From Siphonodentalium dalli (Eukaryota > Mollusca > Scaphopoda > Gadilida > Siphonodentaliidae), in NCBI GenBank assembly GCA_032622095.1, contig CP136066.1, positions 11,493,784 to 11,557,783 of the forward strand: a DNA stretch of 64,000 nt, given 5' to 3'. Shown here one piece after another: positions 32,563-48,100 of this stretch. Position 1 is the first letter of the stretch, and every line of letters begins with the position of its first letter. Under the pieces are notes generated by a model, which saw only the letters and a list, made by a program, of their open reading frames with translations, had not been told where the DNA came from and searched no databases. The position numbers and the translations under genes were made by a program.

Positions 32563-35500
32563 CAGTGATAGGAGTTACACCGGCGATATAAAAATCAAAT
32601 TGAATTGAATCTCGTTTAGTGAGTAACACAGCGATAGGAGTTATACCGGCGATATAAAAATAAAATTGAATCTCATCTCATTTACAGAGTAACGTAGCGA
32701 TAGGAGTTACACCAGCGATATAAAAATAAAATTGAATTGAATCTCGTTTACAGAGTAACGCAGCGATAGGAGTTACACCGGCGATATAAAAATCAAATTG
32801 AATTGAATCTCATTTACAGAGTAACGTAGCGATAGGAGTTACACCGGCGATATAAAAATAAAATTGAATTGAATCTCGTTTAGTGAGTAACGCAGCGATA
32901 GGAGTTACACCGGCGATATAAAAATCAAATTGAATTGAATCTCGTTTAGTGAGTAACGCAGCGATAGGAGTTACACCGGCGATATAAAAATCAAATTGAA
33001 TTGAATCTCGTTTAGTGAGTAACGCAGCGATAGGAGTTACACCGGCGATATAAAAATAAAATTGAATTGAATCTCGTTTACAGAGTAACACAGCGATAGG
33101 AGTTACACCGGCGATATAAAAATCAAATTGAATTGAATCTCGTTTACAGAGTAACATAGTGATAGGAGTTACACTGGCGATATAAAAATCAAATTGAATT
33201 GAATCTCATTTACAGAGTAACGCAGCGATAGGAGTTACACCGGCGATATAAAAATAAAATTGAATTGAATCTCATTTACAGAGTAACGTAGTGATAGGAG
33301 TTACACCGGCGATATAAAAATAAAATTGAATTGAATCTCATTTACAGAGTAACGTAGTGATAGGAGTTACACCAGCGATATAAAAATCAAATTGAATTGA
33401 ATCTCGTTTACAGAGTAATGCAGCGATAGGAGTTACACCGGCGATATAAAAATAAAATTGAATTGAATCTCATTTACAGAGTAACGTAGTGATAGGAGTT
33501 ACACCGGCGATATAAAAATCAAATTGAATTGAATCTCGTTTAGTGAGTAACGCAGCGATAGGAGTTACACCGGCGATATAAAAATAAAATTGAATTGAAT
33601 CTCATTTACAGAGTAACGTAGTGATAGGAGTTACACCGGCGATATAAAAATCAAATTGAATTGAATCTCATTTACAGAGTAATGTAGTGATAGGAGTTAC
33701 ACCGGCGATATAAAAATAAAATTGAATTGAATCTCGTTTACAGAGTAACGCAGCGATAGGAGTTACACCGGCGATATAAAAATAAAATTGAATCTCATCT
33801 CGTTTACAGAGTAATGCAGCGATAGGAGTTACACCGGCGATATAAAAATAAAATTGAATTGAATCTCGTTTACAGAGTAACGCAGTGATAGGAGTTACAC
33901 CGGCGATATAAAAATCAAATTGAATTGAATCTCGTTTACAGAGTAACGCAGTGATAGGAGTTACACCGGCGATATAAAAATAAAATTGAATTGAATCTCG
34001 TTTACAGAGTAACGCAGTGATAGGAGTTACACCGGCGATATAAAAATCAAATTGAATTGAATCTCGTTTAGTGAGTAACACAGCGATAGAAGTTATACCG
34101 GCGATATAAAAATAAAATTGAATCTCATCTCATTTACAGAGTAACGTAGCGATAGGAGTTACACCGGCGATATAAAAATAAAATTGAATTGAATCTCGTT
34201 TACAGAGTAACGCAGCGATAGGAGTTACACCGGCGATATAAAAATCAAATTGAATTGAATCTCATTTACAGAGTAACGTAGCGATAGGAGTTACACCGGC
34301 GATATAAAAATAAAATTGAATTGAATCTCGTTTAGTGAGTAACGCAGCGATAGGAGTTACACCGGCGATATAAAAATCAAATTGAATTGAATCTCGTTTA
34401 GTGAGTAACACAGCGATAGAAGTTATACCGGCGATATAAAAATAAAATTGAATCTCATCTCATTTACAGAGTAACGCAGTGATAGGAGTTACACCGGCGA
34501 TATAAAAATCAAATTGAATTGAATCTCGTTTAGTGAGTAACGCAGCGATAGGAGTTACACTGGCGATATAAAAATAAAATTGAATTGAATCTCGTTTACA
34601 GAGTAACACAGCGATAGGAGTTACACCGGCGATATAAAAATCAAATTGAATTGAATCTCGTTTACAGAGTAACGTAGTGATAGGAGTTACACCGGCGATA
34701 TAAAAATAAAATTGAATTGAATCTCATTTACAGAGTAACGCAGCGATAGGAGTTACACCGGCGATATAAAAATAAAATTGAATTGAATCTCATTTACAGA
34801 GTAACGTAGTGATAGGAGTTACACCGGCGATATAAAAATAAAATTGAATTGAATCTCATTTACAGAGTAACGTAGTGATAGGAGTTACACCGGCGATATA
34901 AAAATCAAATTGAATCTCATCTCGTTTACAGAGTAATGCAGCGATAGGAGTTACACCGGCGATATAAAAATAAAATTGAATTGAATCTCATTTACAGAGT
35001 AACGTAGTGATAGGAGTTACACTGGCGATATAAAAATCAAATTGAATTGAATCTCGTTTACAGAGTAACGCAGTGATAGGAGTTACACCGGCGATATAAA
35101 AATAAAATTGAATTGAATCTCGTTTACAGAGTAACGCAGTGATAGGAGTTATACCGGCGATATAAAAATCAAATTGAATTGAATCTCGTTTACAGAGTAA
35201 CGCAGCGATAGGAGTTACACCGGCGATATAAAAATCATATTGAATTGAATCTCATTTACAGAGTAACGTAGCGATAGGAGTTACACCGGCGATATAAAAA
35301 TAAAATTGAATTGAATCTCGTTTAGTGAGTAATGCAGCGATAGGAGTTACACCGGCAATATAAAAATAAAATTGAATTGAATCTCGTTTACAGAGTAACG
35401 CAGCGATAGGAGTTACACCGGCGATATAAAAATAAAATTGAATTGAATCTCGTTTACAGAGTAACGCAGTGATAGGAGTTACACCGGCGATATAAAAATC

Positions 35501-38500
35501 ATATTGAATTGAATCTCATTTACAGAGTAACGTAGCGATAGGAGTTACACCGGCGATATAAAAATAAAATTGAATTGAATCTCATTTACAGAGTAACGTA
35601 GTGATAGGAGTTACACCGGCGATATAAAAATCAAATTGAATCTCATCTCGTTTACAGAGTAACGCAGTGATAGGAGTTACACCGGCGATATAAAAATCAT
35701 ATTGAATTGAATCTCATTTACAGAGTAACGTAGCGATAGGAGTTACACCGGCGATATAAAAATAAAATTGAATTGAATCTCGTTTAGTGAGTAATGCAGC
35801 GATAGGAGTTATACCGGCGATATAAAAATAAAATTGAATTGAATCTCGTTTACAGAGTAACGCAGCGATAGGAGTTACACCGGCGATATAAAAATAAAAT
35901 TGAATTGAATCTCATTTACAGAGTAACGTAGTGATAGGAGTTACACCGGCGATATAAAAATCAAATTGAATCTCATCTCGTTTACAGAGTAATGCAGCGA
36001 TAGGAGTTACACCGGCGATATAAAAATCAAATTGAATCTCATCTCGTTTACAGAGTAATGCAGCGATAGGAGTTACACCGGTGATATAAAAATAAAATTG
36101 AATCTCATCTCGTTTACAGAGTAACGCAGCGATAGGAGTTACACCGGCGATATAAAAATCAAATTGAATTGAATCTCGTTTACAGAGTAATGCAGCGATA
36201 GGAGTTACACCGGCGATATAAAAATAAAATTGAATTGAATCTCATTTACAGAGTAACGTAGTGATAGGAGTTACACCGGCGATATAAAAATCAAATTGAA
36301 TCTCATCTCGTTTACAGAGTAATGCAGCGATAGGAGTTACACCGGCGATATAAAAATCAAATTGAATCTCATCTCGTTTACAGAGTAATGCAGCGATAGG
36401 AGTTACACCGGAGATATAAAAATAAAATTGAATCTCATCTCGTTTACAGAGTAACGCAGCGATAGGAGTTACACCGGCGATATAAAAATCAAATTGAATT
36501 GAATCTCATTTACAGAGTAACGCAGTGATAGGAGTTACACCGGCGATATAAAAATAAAATTGAATTGAATCTCGTTTAGTGAGTAACTTAGTGATAGGAG
36601 TTACACCGGCGATATAAAAATCAAATTGAATTGAATCTCGTTTACAGAGTAACGCAGTGATAGGAGTTACACCGGCGATATAAAAATAAAATTGAATCTC
36701 ATCTCGTTTACAGAGTAACGCAGCGATAGGAGTTACACCGGCGATATAAAAATCAAATTGAATTGAATCTCATTTACAGAGTAACGCAGTGATAGGAGTT
36801 ACACCGGCGATATAAAAATAAAATTGAATTGAATCTCGTTTAGTGAGTAACGTAGTGATAGGAGTTACACCGGCGATATAAAAATCAAATTGAATCGAAT
36901 CTCGTTTACAGAGTAACGTAGCGATAGGAGTTACACCGGCAATATAAAAATAAAATTGAATTGAATCTCGTTTAGTGAGTAACGTAGTGATAGGAGTTGC
37001 ATCGGCGATATAAAAATAAAATTGAATTGAATCTCGTTTACAGAGTAACACAGCGATAGGAGTTACACCGGCGATATAAAAATCAAATTGAATCGAATCT
37101 CGTTTACAGAGTAACGCAGCGATAGGAGTTACACCGGCGATATAAAAATAAAATTGAATTGAATCTCATTTACAGAGTAACGTAGTGATAGGAGTTACAC
37201 CGGCGATATAAAAATAAAATTGAATTGAATCTCATTTACAGAGTAACGCAGCGATAGGAGTTACACCGGCGATATAAAAATAAAATTGAATTGAATCTCA
37301 TTTACAGAGTAACGTAGTGATAGGAGTTACACCGGCGATATAAAAATAAAATTGAATTGAATCTCATTTACAGAGTAACGCAGTGATAGGAGTTACACCG
37401 GCGATATAAAAATCAAATTGAATTGAATCTCGTTTAGTGAGTAACACAGCGATAGGAGTTATACCGGCGATATAAAAATAAAATTGAATCTCATCTCATT
37501 TACAGAGTAACGTAGCGATAGGAGTTACACCAGCGATATAAAAATAAAATTGAATTGAATCTCGTTTACAGAGTAACGCAGCGATAGGAGTTACACCGGC
37601 GATATAAAAATCAAATTGAATTGAATCTCATTTACAGAGTAACGTAGCGATAGGAGTTACACCGGCGATATAAAAATAAAATTGAATTGAATCTCGTTTA
37701 GTGAGTAACGCAGCGATAGGAGTTACACCGGCGATATAAAAATCAAATTGAATTGAATCTCGTTTAGTGAGTAACGCAGCGATAGGAGTTACACCGGCGA
37801 TATAAAAATCAAATTGAATTGAATCTCGTTTAGTGAGTAACGCAGCGATAGGAGTTACACCGGCGATATAAAAATAAAATTGAATTGAATCTCGTTTACA
37901 GAGTAACACAGCGATAGGAGTTACACCGGCGATATAAAAATCAAATTGAATTGAATCTCGTTTACAGAGTAACATAGTGATAGGAGTTACACTGGCGATA
38001 TAAAAATCAAATTGAATTGAATCTCATTTACAGAGTAACGCAGCGATAGGAGTTACACCGGCGATATAAAAATAAAATTGAATTGAATCTCATTTACAGA
38101 GTAACGTAGTGATAGGAGTTACACCGGCGATATAAAAATAAAATTGAATTGAATCTCATTTACAGAGTAACGTAGTGATAGGAGTTACACCAGCGATATA
38201 AAAATCAAATTGAATTGAATCTCGTTTACAGAGTAATGCAGCGATAGGAGTTACACCGGCGATATAAAAATAAAATTGAATTGAATCTCATTTACAGAGT
38301 AACGTAGTGATAGGAGTTACACCGGCGATATAAAAATCAAATTGAATTGAATCTCGTTTAGTGAGTAACGCAGCGATAGGAGTTACACCGGCGATATAAA
38401 AATAAAATTGAATTGAATCTCATTTACAGAGTAACGTAGTGATAGGAGTTACACCGGCGATATAAAAATCAAATTGAATTGAATCTCATTTACAGAGTAA

Positions 38501-41500
38501 TGTAGTGATAGGAGTTACACCGGCGATATAAAAATAAAATTGAATTGAATCTCGTTTACAGAGTAACGCAGCGATAGGAGTTACACCGGCGATATAAAAA
38601 TAAAATTGAATCTCATCTCGTTTACAGAGTAATGCAGCGATAGGAGTTACACCGGCGATATAAAAATAAAATTGAATTGAATCTCGTTTACAGAGTAACG
38701 CAGTGATAGGAGTTACACCGGCGATATAAAAATCAAATTGAATTGAATCTCGTTTACAGAGTAACGCAGTGATAGGAGTTACACCGGCGATATAAAAATA
38801 AAATTGAATTGAATCTCGTTTACAGAGTAACGCAGTGATAGGAGTTACACCGGCGATATAAAAATCAAATTGAATTGAATCTCGTTTAGTGAGTAACACA
38901 GCGATAGAAGTTATACCGGCGATATAAAAATAAAATTGAATCTCATCTCATTTACAGAGTAACGTAGCGATAGGAGTTACACCGGCGATATAAAAATAAA
39001 ATTGAATTGAATCTCGTTTACAGAGTAACGCAGCGATAGGAGTTACACCGGCGATATAAAAATCAAATTGAATTGAATCTCATTTACAGAGTAACGTAGC
39101 GATAGGAGTTACACCGGCGATATAAAAATAAAATTGAATTGAATCTCGTTTAGTGAGTAACGCAGCGATAGGAGTTACACCGGCGATATAAAAATCAAAT
39201 TGAATTGAATCTCGTTTAGTGAGTAACACAGCGATAGAAGTTATACCGGCGATATAAAAATAAAATTGAATCTCATCTCATTTACAGAGTAACGCAGTGA
39301 TAGGAGTTACACCGGCGATATAAAAATCAAATTGAATTGAATCTCGTTTAGTGAGTAACGCAGCGATAGGAGTTACACTGGCGATATAAAAATAAAATTG
39401 AATTGAATCTCGTTTACAGAGTAACACAGCGATAGGAGTTACACCGGCGATATAAAAATCAAATTGAATTGAATCTCGTTTACAGAGTAACGTAGTGATA
39501 GGAGTTACACCGGCGATATAAAAATAAAATTGAATTGAATCTCATTTACAGAGTAACGCAGCGATAGGAGTTACACCGGCGATATAAAAATAAAATTGAA
39601 TTGAATCTCATTTACAGAGTAACGTAGTGATAGGAGTTACACCGGCGATATAAAAATAAAATTGAATTGAATCTCATTTACAGAGTAACGTAGTGATAGG
39701 AGTTACACCGGCGATATAAAAATCAAATTGAATCTCATCTCGTTTACAGAGTAATGCAGCGATAGGAGTTACACCGGCGATATAAAAATAAAATTGAATT
39801 GAATCTCATTTACAGAGTAACGTAGTGATAGGAGTTACACTGGCGATATAAAAATCAAATTGAATTGAATCTCGTTTACAGAGTAACGCAGTGATAGGAG
39901 TTACACCGGCGATATAAAAATAAAATTGAATTGAATCTCGTTTACAGAGTAACGCAGTGATAGGAGTTATACCGGCGATATAAAAATCAAATTGAATTGA
40001 ATCTCGTTTACAGAGTAACGCAGCGATAGGAGTTACACCGGCGATATAAAAATCATATTGAATTGAATCTCATTTACAGAGTAACGTAGCGATAGGAGTT
40101 ACACCGGCGATATAAAAATAAAATTGAATTGAATCTCGTTTAGTGAGTAATGCAGCGATAGGAGTTACACCGGCAATATAAAAATAAAATTGAATTGAAT
40201 CTCGTTTACAGAGTAACGCAGCGATAGGAGTTACACCGGCGATATAAAAATAAAATTGAATTGAATCTCGTTTACAGAGTAACGCAGTGATAGGAGTTAC
40301 ACCGGCGATATAAAAATCATATTGAATTGAATCTCATTTACAGAGTAACGTAGCGATAGGAGTTACACCGGCGATATAAAAATAAAATTGAATTGAATCT
40401 CATTTACAGAGTAACGTAGTGATAGGAGTTACACCGGCGATATAAAAATCAAATTGAATCTCATCTCGTTTACAGAGTAACGCAGTGATAGGAGTTACAC
40501 CGGCGATATAAAAATCATATTGAATTGAATCTCATTTACAGAGTAACGTAGCGATAGGAGTTACACCGGCGATATAAAAATAAAATTGAATTGAATCTCG
40601 TTTAGTGAGTAATGCAGCGATAGGAGTTATACCGGCGATATAAAAATAAAATTGAATTGAATCTCGTTTACAGAGTAACGCAGCGATAGGAGTTACACCG
40701 GCGATATAAAAATAAAATTGAATTGAATCTCATTTACAGAGTAACGTAGTGATAGGAGTTACACCGGCGATATAAAAATCAAATTGAATCTCATCTCGTT
40801 TACAGAGTAATGCAGCGATAGGAGTTACACCGGCGATATAAAAATCAAATTGAATCTCATCTCGTTTACAGAGTAATGCAGCGATAGGAGTTACACCGGT
40901 GATATAAAAATAAAATTGAATCTCATCTCGTTTACAGAGTAACGCAGCGATAGGAGTTACACCGGCGATATAAAAATCAAATTGAATTGAATCTCGTTTA
41001 CAGAGTAATGCAGCGATAGGAGTTACACCGGCGATATAAAAATAAAATTGAATTGAATCTCATTTACAGAGTAACGTAGTGATAGGAGTTACACCGGCGA
41101 TATAAAAATCAAATTGAATCTCATCTCGTTTACAGAGTAATGCAGCGATAGGAGTTACACCGGCGATATAAAAATCAAATTGAATCTCATCTCGTTTACA
41201 GAGTAATGCAGCGATAGGAGTTACACCGGAGATATAAAAATAAAATTGAATCTCATCTCGTTTACAGAGTAACGCAGCGATAGGAGTTACACCGGCGATA
41301 TAAAAATCAAATTGAATTGAATCTCATTTACAGAGTAACGCAGTGATAGGAGTTACACCGGCGATATAAAAATAAAATTGAATTGAATCTCGTTTAGTGA
41401 GTAACTTAGTGATAGGAGTTACACCGGCGATATAAAAATCAAATTGAATTGAATCTCGTTTACAGAGTAACGCAGTGATAGGAGTTACACCGGCGATATA

Positions 41501-42198
41501 AAAATAAAATTGAATCTCATCTCGTTTACAGAGTAACGCAGCGATAGGAGTTACACCGGCGATATAAAAATCAAATTGAATTGAATCTCATTTACAGAGT
41601 AACGCAGTGATAGGAGTTACACCGGCGATATAAAAATAAAATTGAATTGAATCTCGTTTAGTGAGTAACGTAGTGATAGGAGTTACACCGGCGATATAAA
41701 AATCAAATTGAATCGAATCTCGTTTACAGAGTAACGTAGCGATAGGAGTTACACCGGCAATATAAAAATAAAATTGAATTGAATCTCGTTTAGTGAGTAA
41801 CGTAGTGATAGGAGTTGCATCGGCGATATAAAAATAAAATTGAATTGAATCTCGTTTACAGAGTAACACAGCGATAGGAGTTACACCGGCGATATAAAAA
41901 TCAAATTGAATCGAATCTCGTTTACAGAGTAACGCAGCGATAGGAGTTACACCGGCGATATAAAAATAAAATTGAATTGAATCTCATTTACAGAGTAACG
42001 TAGTGATAGGAGTTACACCGGCGATATAAAAATAAAATTGAATTGAATCTCATTTACAGAGTAACGCAGCGATAGGAGTTACACCGGCGATATAAAAATA
42101 AAATTGAATTGAATCTCATTTACAGAGTAACGTAGTGATAGGAGTTACACCGGCGATATAAAAATAAAATTGAATTGAATCTCATTTACAGAGTAACG
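32563..42198 (+). repeat. 73-monomer (4,818-bp) tandem duplication inside the satellite
   Basis: About 32563-37380 and 37381-42198 match at an offset of 4,818 bp (73 x 66). They share rare variants: GATAGAAGTTATACC (34086/38904), ACCGGAGAT (36408/41226) and ACCGGCAATAT. Matching stops on either side of these limits. By eye the two copies are almost identical, pointing to a recent event (or an assembly duplication). Confidence 0.8.
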
Positions 42199-45100
42199 CA
42201 GTGATAGGAGTTACACCGGCGATATAAAAATCAAATTGAATTGAATCTCATTTACAGAGTAACGTAGTGATAGGAGTTACACCGGCGATATAAAAATAAA
42301 ATTGAATTGAATCTCATTTACAGAGTAACGTAGTGATAGGAGTTACACCGGCGATATAAAAATCAAATTGAATCTCATCTCGTTTACAGAGTAATGCAGC
42401 GATAGGAGTTACACCGGCGATATAAAAATAAAATTGAATTGAATCTCATTTACAGAGTAACGTAGTGATAGGAGTTACACCGGCGATATAAAAATCAAAT
42501 TGAATTGAATCTCATTTACAGAGTAACGTAGTGATAGGAGTTACACCGGCGATATAAAAATAAAATTGAATCTCGTTTACAGAGTAACGCAGTGATAGGA
42601 GTTACACCGGCGATATAAAAATAAAATTGAATTGAATCTCGTTTACAGAGTAACGCAGTGATAGGAGTTACACCGGCGATATAAAAATAAAATTGAATTG
42701 AATCTCGTTTACAGAGTAAAGCAGTGATAGGATTTACACCGGCGATATAAAAATAAAATTGAATTGAATCTCGTTTACAGAGTAACGCAGTGATAGGAGT
42801 TACACCGGCGATATAAAAATCAAATTGAATTGAATCTCGTTTAGTGAGTAACACAGCGATAGGAGTTATACCGGCGATATAAAAATAAAATTGAATCTCA
42901 TCTCATTTACAGAGTAACGTAGCGATAGGAGTTACACCGGCAATATAAAAATAAAATTGAATTGAATCTCGTTTACAGAGTAACGCAGCGATAGGAGTTA
43001 CACCGGCGATATAAAAATAAAATTGAATTGAATCTCATTTACAGAGTAACGTAGCGATAGGAGTTACACCGGCGATATAAAAATAAAATTGAATTGAATC
43101 TCGTTTAGTGAGTAACGCAGCGATAGGAGTTACACCGGCGATATAAAAATCAAATTGAATTGAATCTCGTTTAGTGAGTAACGCAGCGATAGGAGTTACA
43201 CCGGCGATATAAAAATAAAATTGAATTGAATCTCGTTTAGTGAGTAACGCAGCGATAGGAGTTACACCGGCGATATAAAAATAAAATTGAATTGAATCTC
43301 GTTTACAGAGTAACACAGCGATAGGAGTTACACCGGCGATATAAAAATCAAATTGAATTGAATCTCGTTTACAGAGTAACGTAGTGATAGGAGTTACACT
43401 GGCGATATAAAAATCAAATTGAATTGAATCTCATTTACAGAGTAACGCAGCGATAGGAGTTACACCGGCGATATAAAAATAAAATTGAATTGAATCTCAT
43501 TTACAGAGTAACGTAGTGATAGGAGTTACACCGGCGATATAAAAATAAAATTGAATTGAATCTCATTTACAGAGTAACGTAGTGATAGGAGTTACACCGG
43601 CGATATAAAAATAAAATTGAATTGAATCTCGTTTAGTGAGTAACACAGCGATAGAAGTTATACCGGCGATATAAAAATAAAATTGAATCTCATCTCATTT
43701 ACAGAGTAACGTAGCGATAGGAGTTACACCGGCGATATAAAAATAAAATTGAATTGAATCTCGTTTACAGAGTAACGCAGCGATAGGAGTTACACCGGCG
43801 ATATAAAAATCAAATTGAATTGAATCTCATTTACAGAGTAACGTAGCGATAGGAGTTACACCGGCGATATAAAAATAAAATTGAATTGAATCTCGTTTAG
43901 TGAGTAACGCAGCGATAGGAGTTACACCGGCGATATAAAAATCAAATTGAATTGAATCTCGTTTAGTGAGTAACACAGCGATAGAAGTTATACCGGCGAT
44001 ATAAAAATAAAATTGAATCTCATCTCATTTACAGAGTAACGCAGTGATAGGAGTTACACCGGCGATATAAAAATCAAATTGAATTGAATCTCGTTTAGTG
44101 AGTAACGCAGCGATAGGAGTTACACTGGCGATATAAAAATAAAATTGAATTGAATCTCGTTTACAGAGTAACACAGCGATAGGAGTTACACCGGCGATAT
44201 AAAAATCAAATTGAATTGAATCTCGTTTACAGAGTAACGTAGTGATAGGAGTTACACCGGCGATATAAAAATAAAATTGAATTGAATCTCATTTACAGAG
44301 TAACGCAGCGATAGGAGTTACACCGGCGATATAAAAATAAAATTGAATTGAATCTCATTTACAGAGTAACGTAGTGATAGGAGTTACACCGGCGATATAA
44401 AAATAAAATTGAATTGAATCTCATTTACAGAGTAACGTAGTGATAGGAGTTACACCGGCGATATAAAAATCAAATTGAATCTCATCTCGTTTACAGAGTA
44501 ATGCAGCGATAGGAGTTACACCGGCGATATAAAAATAAAATTGAATTGAATCTCATTTACAGAGTAACGTAGTGATAGGAGTTACACCGGCGATATAAAA
44601 ATCAAATTGAATTGAATCTCATTTACAGAGTAACGTAGCGATAGGAGTTACACCGGCGATATAAAAATAAAATTGAATTGAATCTCGTTTAGTGAGTAAC
44701 GCAGCGATAGGAGTTACACCGGCGATATAAAAATCAAATTGAATTGAATCTCGTTTAGTGAGTAACACAGCGATAGAAGTTATACCGGCGATATAAAAAT
44801 AAAATTGAATCTCATCTCATTTACAGAGTAACGCAGTGATAGGAGTTACACCGGCGATATAAAAATCAAATTGAATTGAATCTCGTTTAGTGAGTAACGC
44901 AGCGATAGGAGTTACACTGGCGATATAAAAATAAAATTGAATTGAATCTCGTTTACAGAGTAACACAGCGATAGGAGTTACACCGGCGATATAAAAATCA
45001 AATTGAATTGAATCTCGTTTACAGAGTAACGTAGTGATAGGAGTTACACCGGCGATATAAAAATAAAATTGAATTGAATCTCATTTACAGAGTAACGCAG

Positions 45101-48100
45101 CGATAGGAGTTACACCGGCGATATAAAAATAAAATTGAATTGAATCTCATTTACAGAGTAACGTAGTGATAGGAGTTACACCGGCGATATAAAAATAAAA
45201 TTGAATTGAATCTCATTTACAGAGTAACGTAGTGATAGGAGTTACACTGGCGATATAAAAATCAAATTGAATTGAATCTCGTTTACAGAGTAACGCAGTG
45301 ATAGGAGTTACACCGGCGATATAAAAATAAAATTGAATTGAATCTCGTTTACAGAGTAACGCAGTGATAGGAGTTATACCGGCGATATAAAAATCAAATT
45401 GAATTGAATCTCGTTTACAGAGTAACGCAGCGATAGGAGTTACACCGGCGATATAAAAATCATATTGAATTGAATCTCATTTACAGAGTAACGTAGCGAT
45501 AGGAGTTACACCGGCGATATAAAAATAAAATTGAATTGAATCTCGTTTAGTGAGTAATGCAGCGATAGGAGTTACACCGGCAATATAAAAATAAAATTGA
45601 ATTGAATCTCGTTTACAGAGTAACGCAGCGATAGGAGTTACACCGGCGATATAAAAATAAAATTGAATTGAATCTCGTTTACAGAGTAACGCAGTGATAG
45701 GAGTTACACCGGCGATATAAAAATCATATTGAATTGAATCTCATTTACAGAGTAACGTAGCGATAGGAGTTACACCGGCGATATAAAAATAAAATTGAAT
45801 TGAATCTCATTTACAGAGTAACGTAGTGATAGGAGTTACACCGGCGATATAAAAATCAAATTGAATCTCATCTCGTTTACAGAGTAACGCAGTGATAGGA
45901 GTTACACCGGCGATATAAAAATCATATTGAATTGAATCTCATTTACAGAGTAACGTAGCGATAGGAGTTACACCGGCGATATAAAAATAAAATTGAATTG
46001 AATCTCGTTTAGTGAGTAATGCAGCGATAGGAGTTATACCGGCGATATAAAAATAAAATTGAATTGAATCTCGTTTACAGAGTAACGCAGCGATAGGAGT
46101 TACACCGGCGATATAAAAATAAAATTGAATTGAATCTCATTTACAGAGTAACGTAGTGATAGGAGTTACACCGGCGATATAAAAATCAAATTGAATCTCA
46201 TCTCGTTTACAGAGTAATGCAGCGATAGGAGTTACACCGGCGATATAAAAATCAAATTGAATCTCATCTCGTTTACAGAGTAATGCAGCGATAGGAGTTA
46301 CACCGGTGATATAAAAATAAAATTGAATCTCATCTCGTTTACAGAGTAACGCAGCGATAGGAGTTACACCGGCGATATAAAAATCAAATTGAATTGAATC
46401 TCGTTTACAGAGTAATGCAGCGATAGGAGTTACACCGGCGATATAAAAATAAAATTGAATTGAATCTCATTTACAGAGTAACGTAGTGATAGGAGTTACA
46501 CCGGCGATATAAAAATCAAATTGAATCTCATCTCGTTTACAGAGTAATGCAGCGATAGGAGTTACACCGGCGATATAAAAATCAAATTGAATCTCATCTC
46601 GTTTACAGAGTAATGCAGCGATAGGAGTTACACCGGAGATATAAAAATAAAATTGAATCTCATCTCGTTTACAGAGTAACGCAGCGATAGGAGTTACACC
46701 GGCGATATAAAAATCAAATTGAATTGAATCTCATTTACAGAGTAACGCAGTGATAGGAGTTACACCGGCGATATAAAAATAAAATTGAATTGAATCTCGT
46801 TTAGTGAGTAACTTAGTGATAGGAGTTACACCGGCGATATAAAAATCAAATTGAATTGAATCTCGTTTACAGAGTAACGCAGTGATAGGAGTTACACCGG
46901 CGATATAAAAATAAAATTGAATCTCATCTCGTTTACAGAGTAACGCAGCGATAGGAGTTACACCGGCGATATAAAAATCAAATTGAATTGAATCTCATTT
47001 ACAGAGTAACGCAGTGATAGGAGTTACACCGGCGATATAAAAATAAAATTGAATTGAATCTCGTTTAGTGAGTAACGTAGTGATAGGAGTTACACCGGCG
47101 ATATAAAAATCAAATTGAATCGAATCTCGTTTACAGAGTAACGTAGCGATAGGAGTTACACCGGCAATATAAAAATAAAATTGAATTGAATCTCGTTTAG
47201 TGAGTAACGTAGTGATAGGAGTTGCATCGGCGATATAAAAATAAAATTGAATTGAATCTCGTTTACAGAGTAACACAGCGATAGGAGTTACACCGGCGAT
47301 ATAAAAATCAAATTGAATCGAATCTCGTTTACAGAGTAACGCAGCGATAGGAGTTACACCGGCGATATAAAAATAAAATTGAATTGAATCTCATTTACAG
47401 AGTAACGTAGTGATAGGAGTTACACCGGCGATATAAAAATAAAATTGAATTGAATCTCATTTACAGAGTAACGCAGCGATAGGAGTTACACCGGCGATAT
47501 AAAAATAAAATTGAATTGAATCTCATTTACAGAGTAACGTAGTGATAGGAGTTACACCGGCGATATAAAAATAAAATTGAATTGAATCTCATTTACAGAG
47601 TAACGCAGTGATAGGAGTTACACCGGCGATATAAAAATCAAATTGAATTGAATCTCATTTACAGAGTAACGTAGTGATAGGAGTTACACCGGCGATATAA
47701 AAATAAAATTGAATTGAATCTCATTTACAGAGTAACGTAGTGATAGGAGTTACACCGGCGATATAAAAATCAAATTGAATCTCATCTCGTTTACAGAGTA
47801 ATGCAGCGATAGGAGTTACACCGGCGATATAAAAATAAAATTGAATTGAATCTCATTTACAGAGTAACGTAGTGATAGGAGTTACACCGGCGATATAAAA
47901 ATCAAATTGAATTGAATCTCATTTACAGAGTAACGTAGTGATAGGAGTTACACCGGCGATATAAAAATAAAATTGAATCTCGTTTACAGAGTAACGCAGT
48001 GATAGGAGTTACACCGGCGATATAAAAATAAAATTGAATTGAATCTCGTTTACAGAGTAACGCAGTGATAGGAGTTACACCGGCGATATAAAAATAAAAT

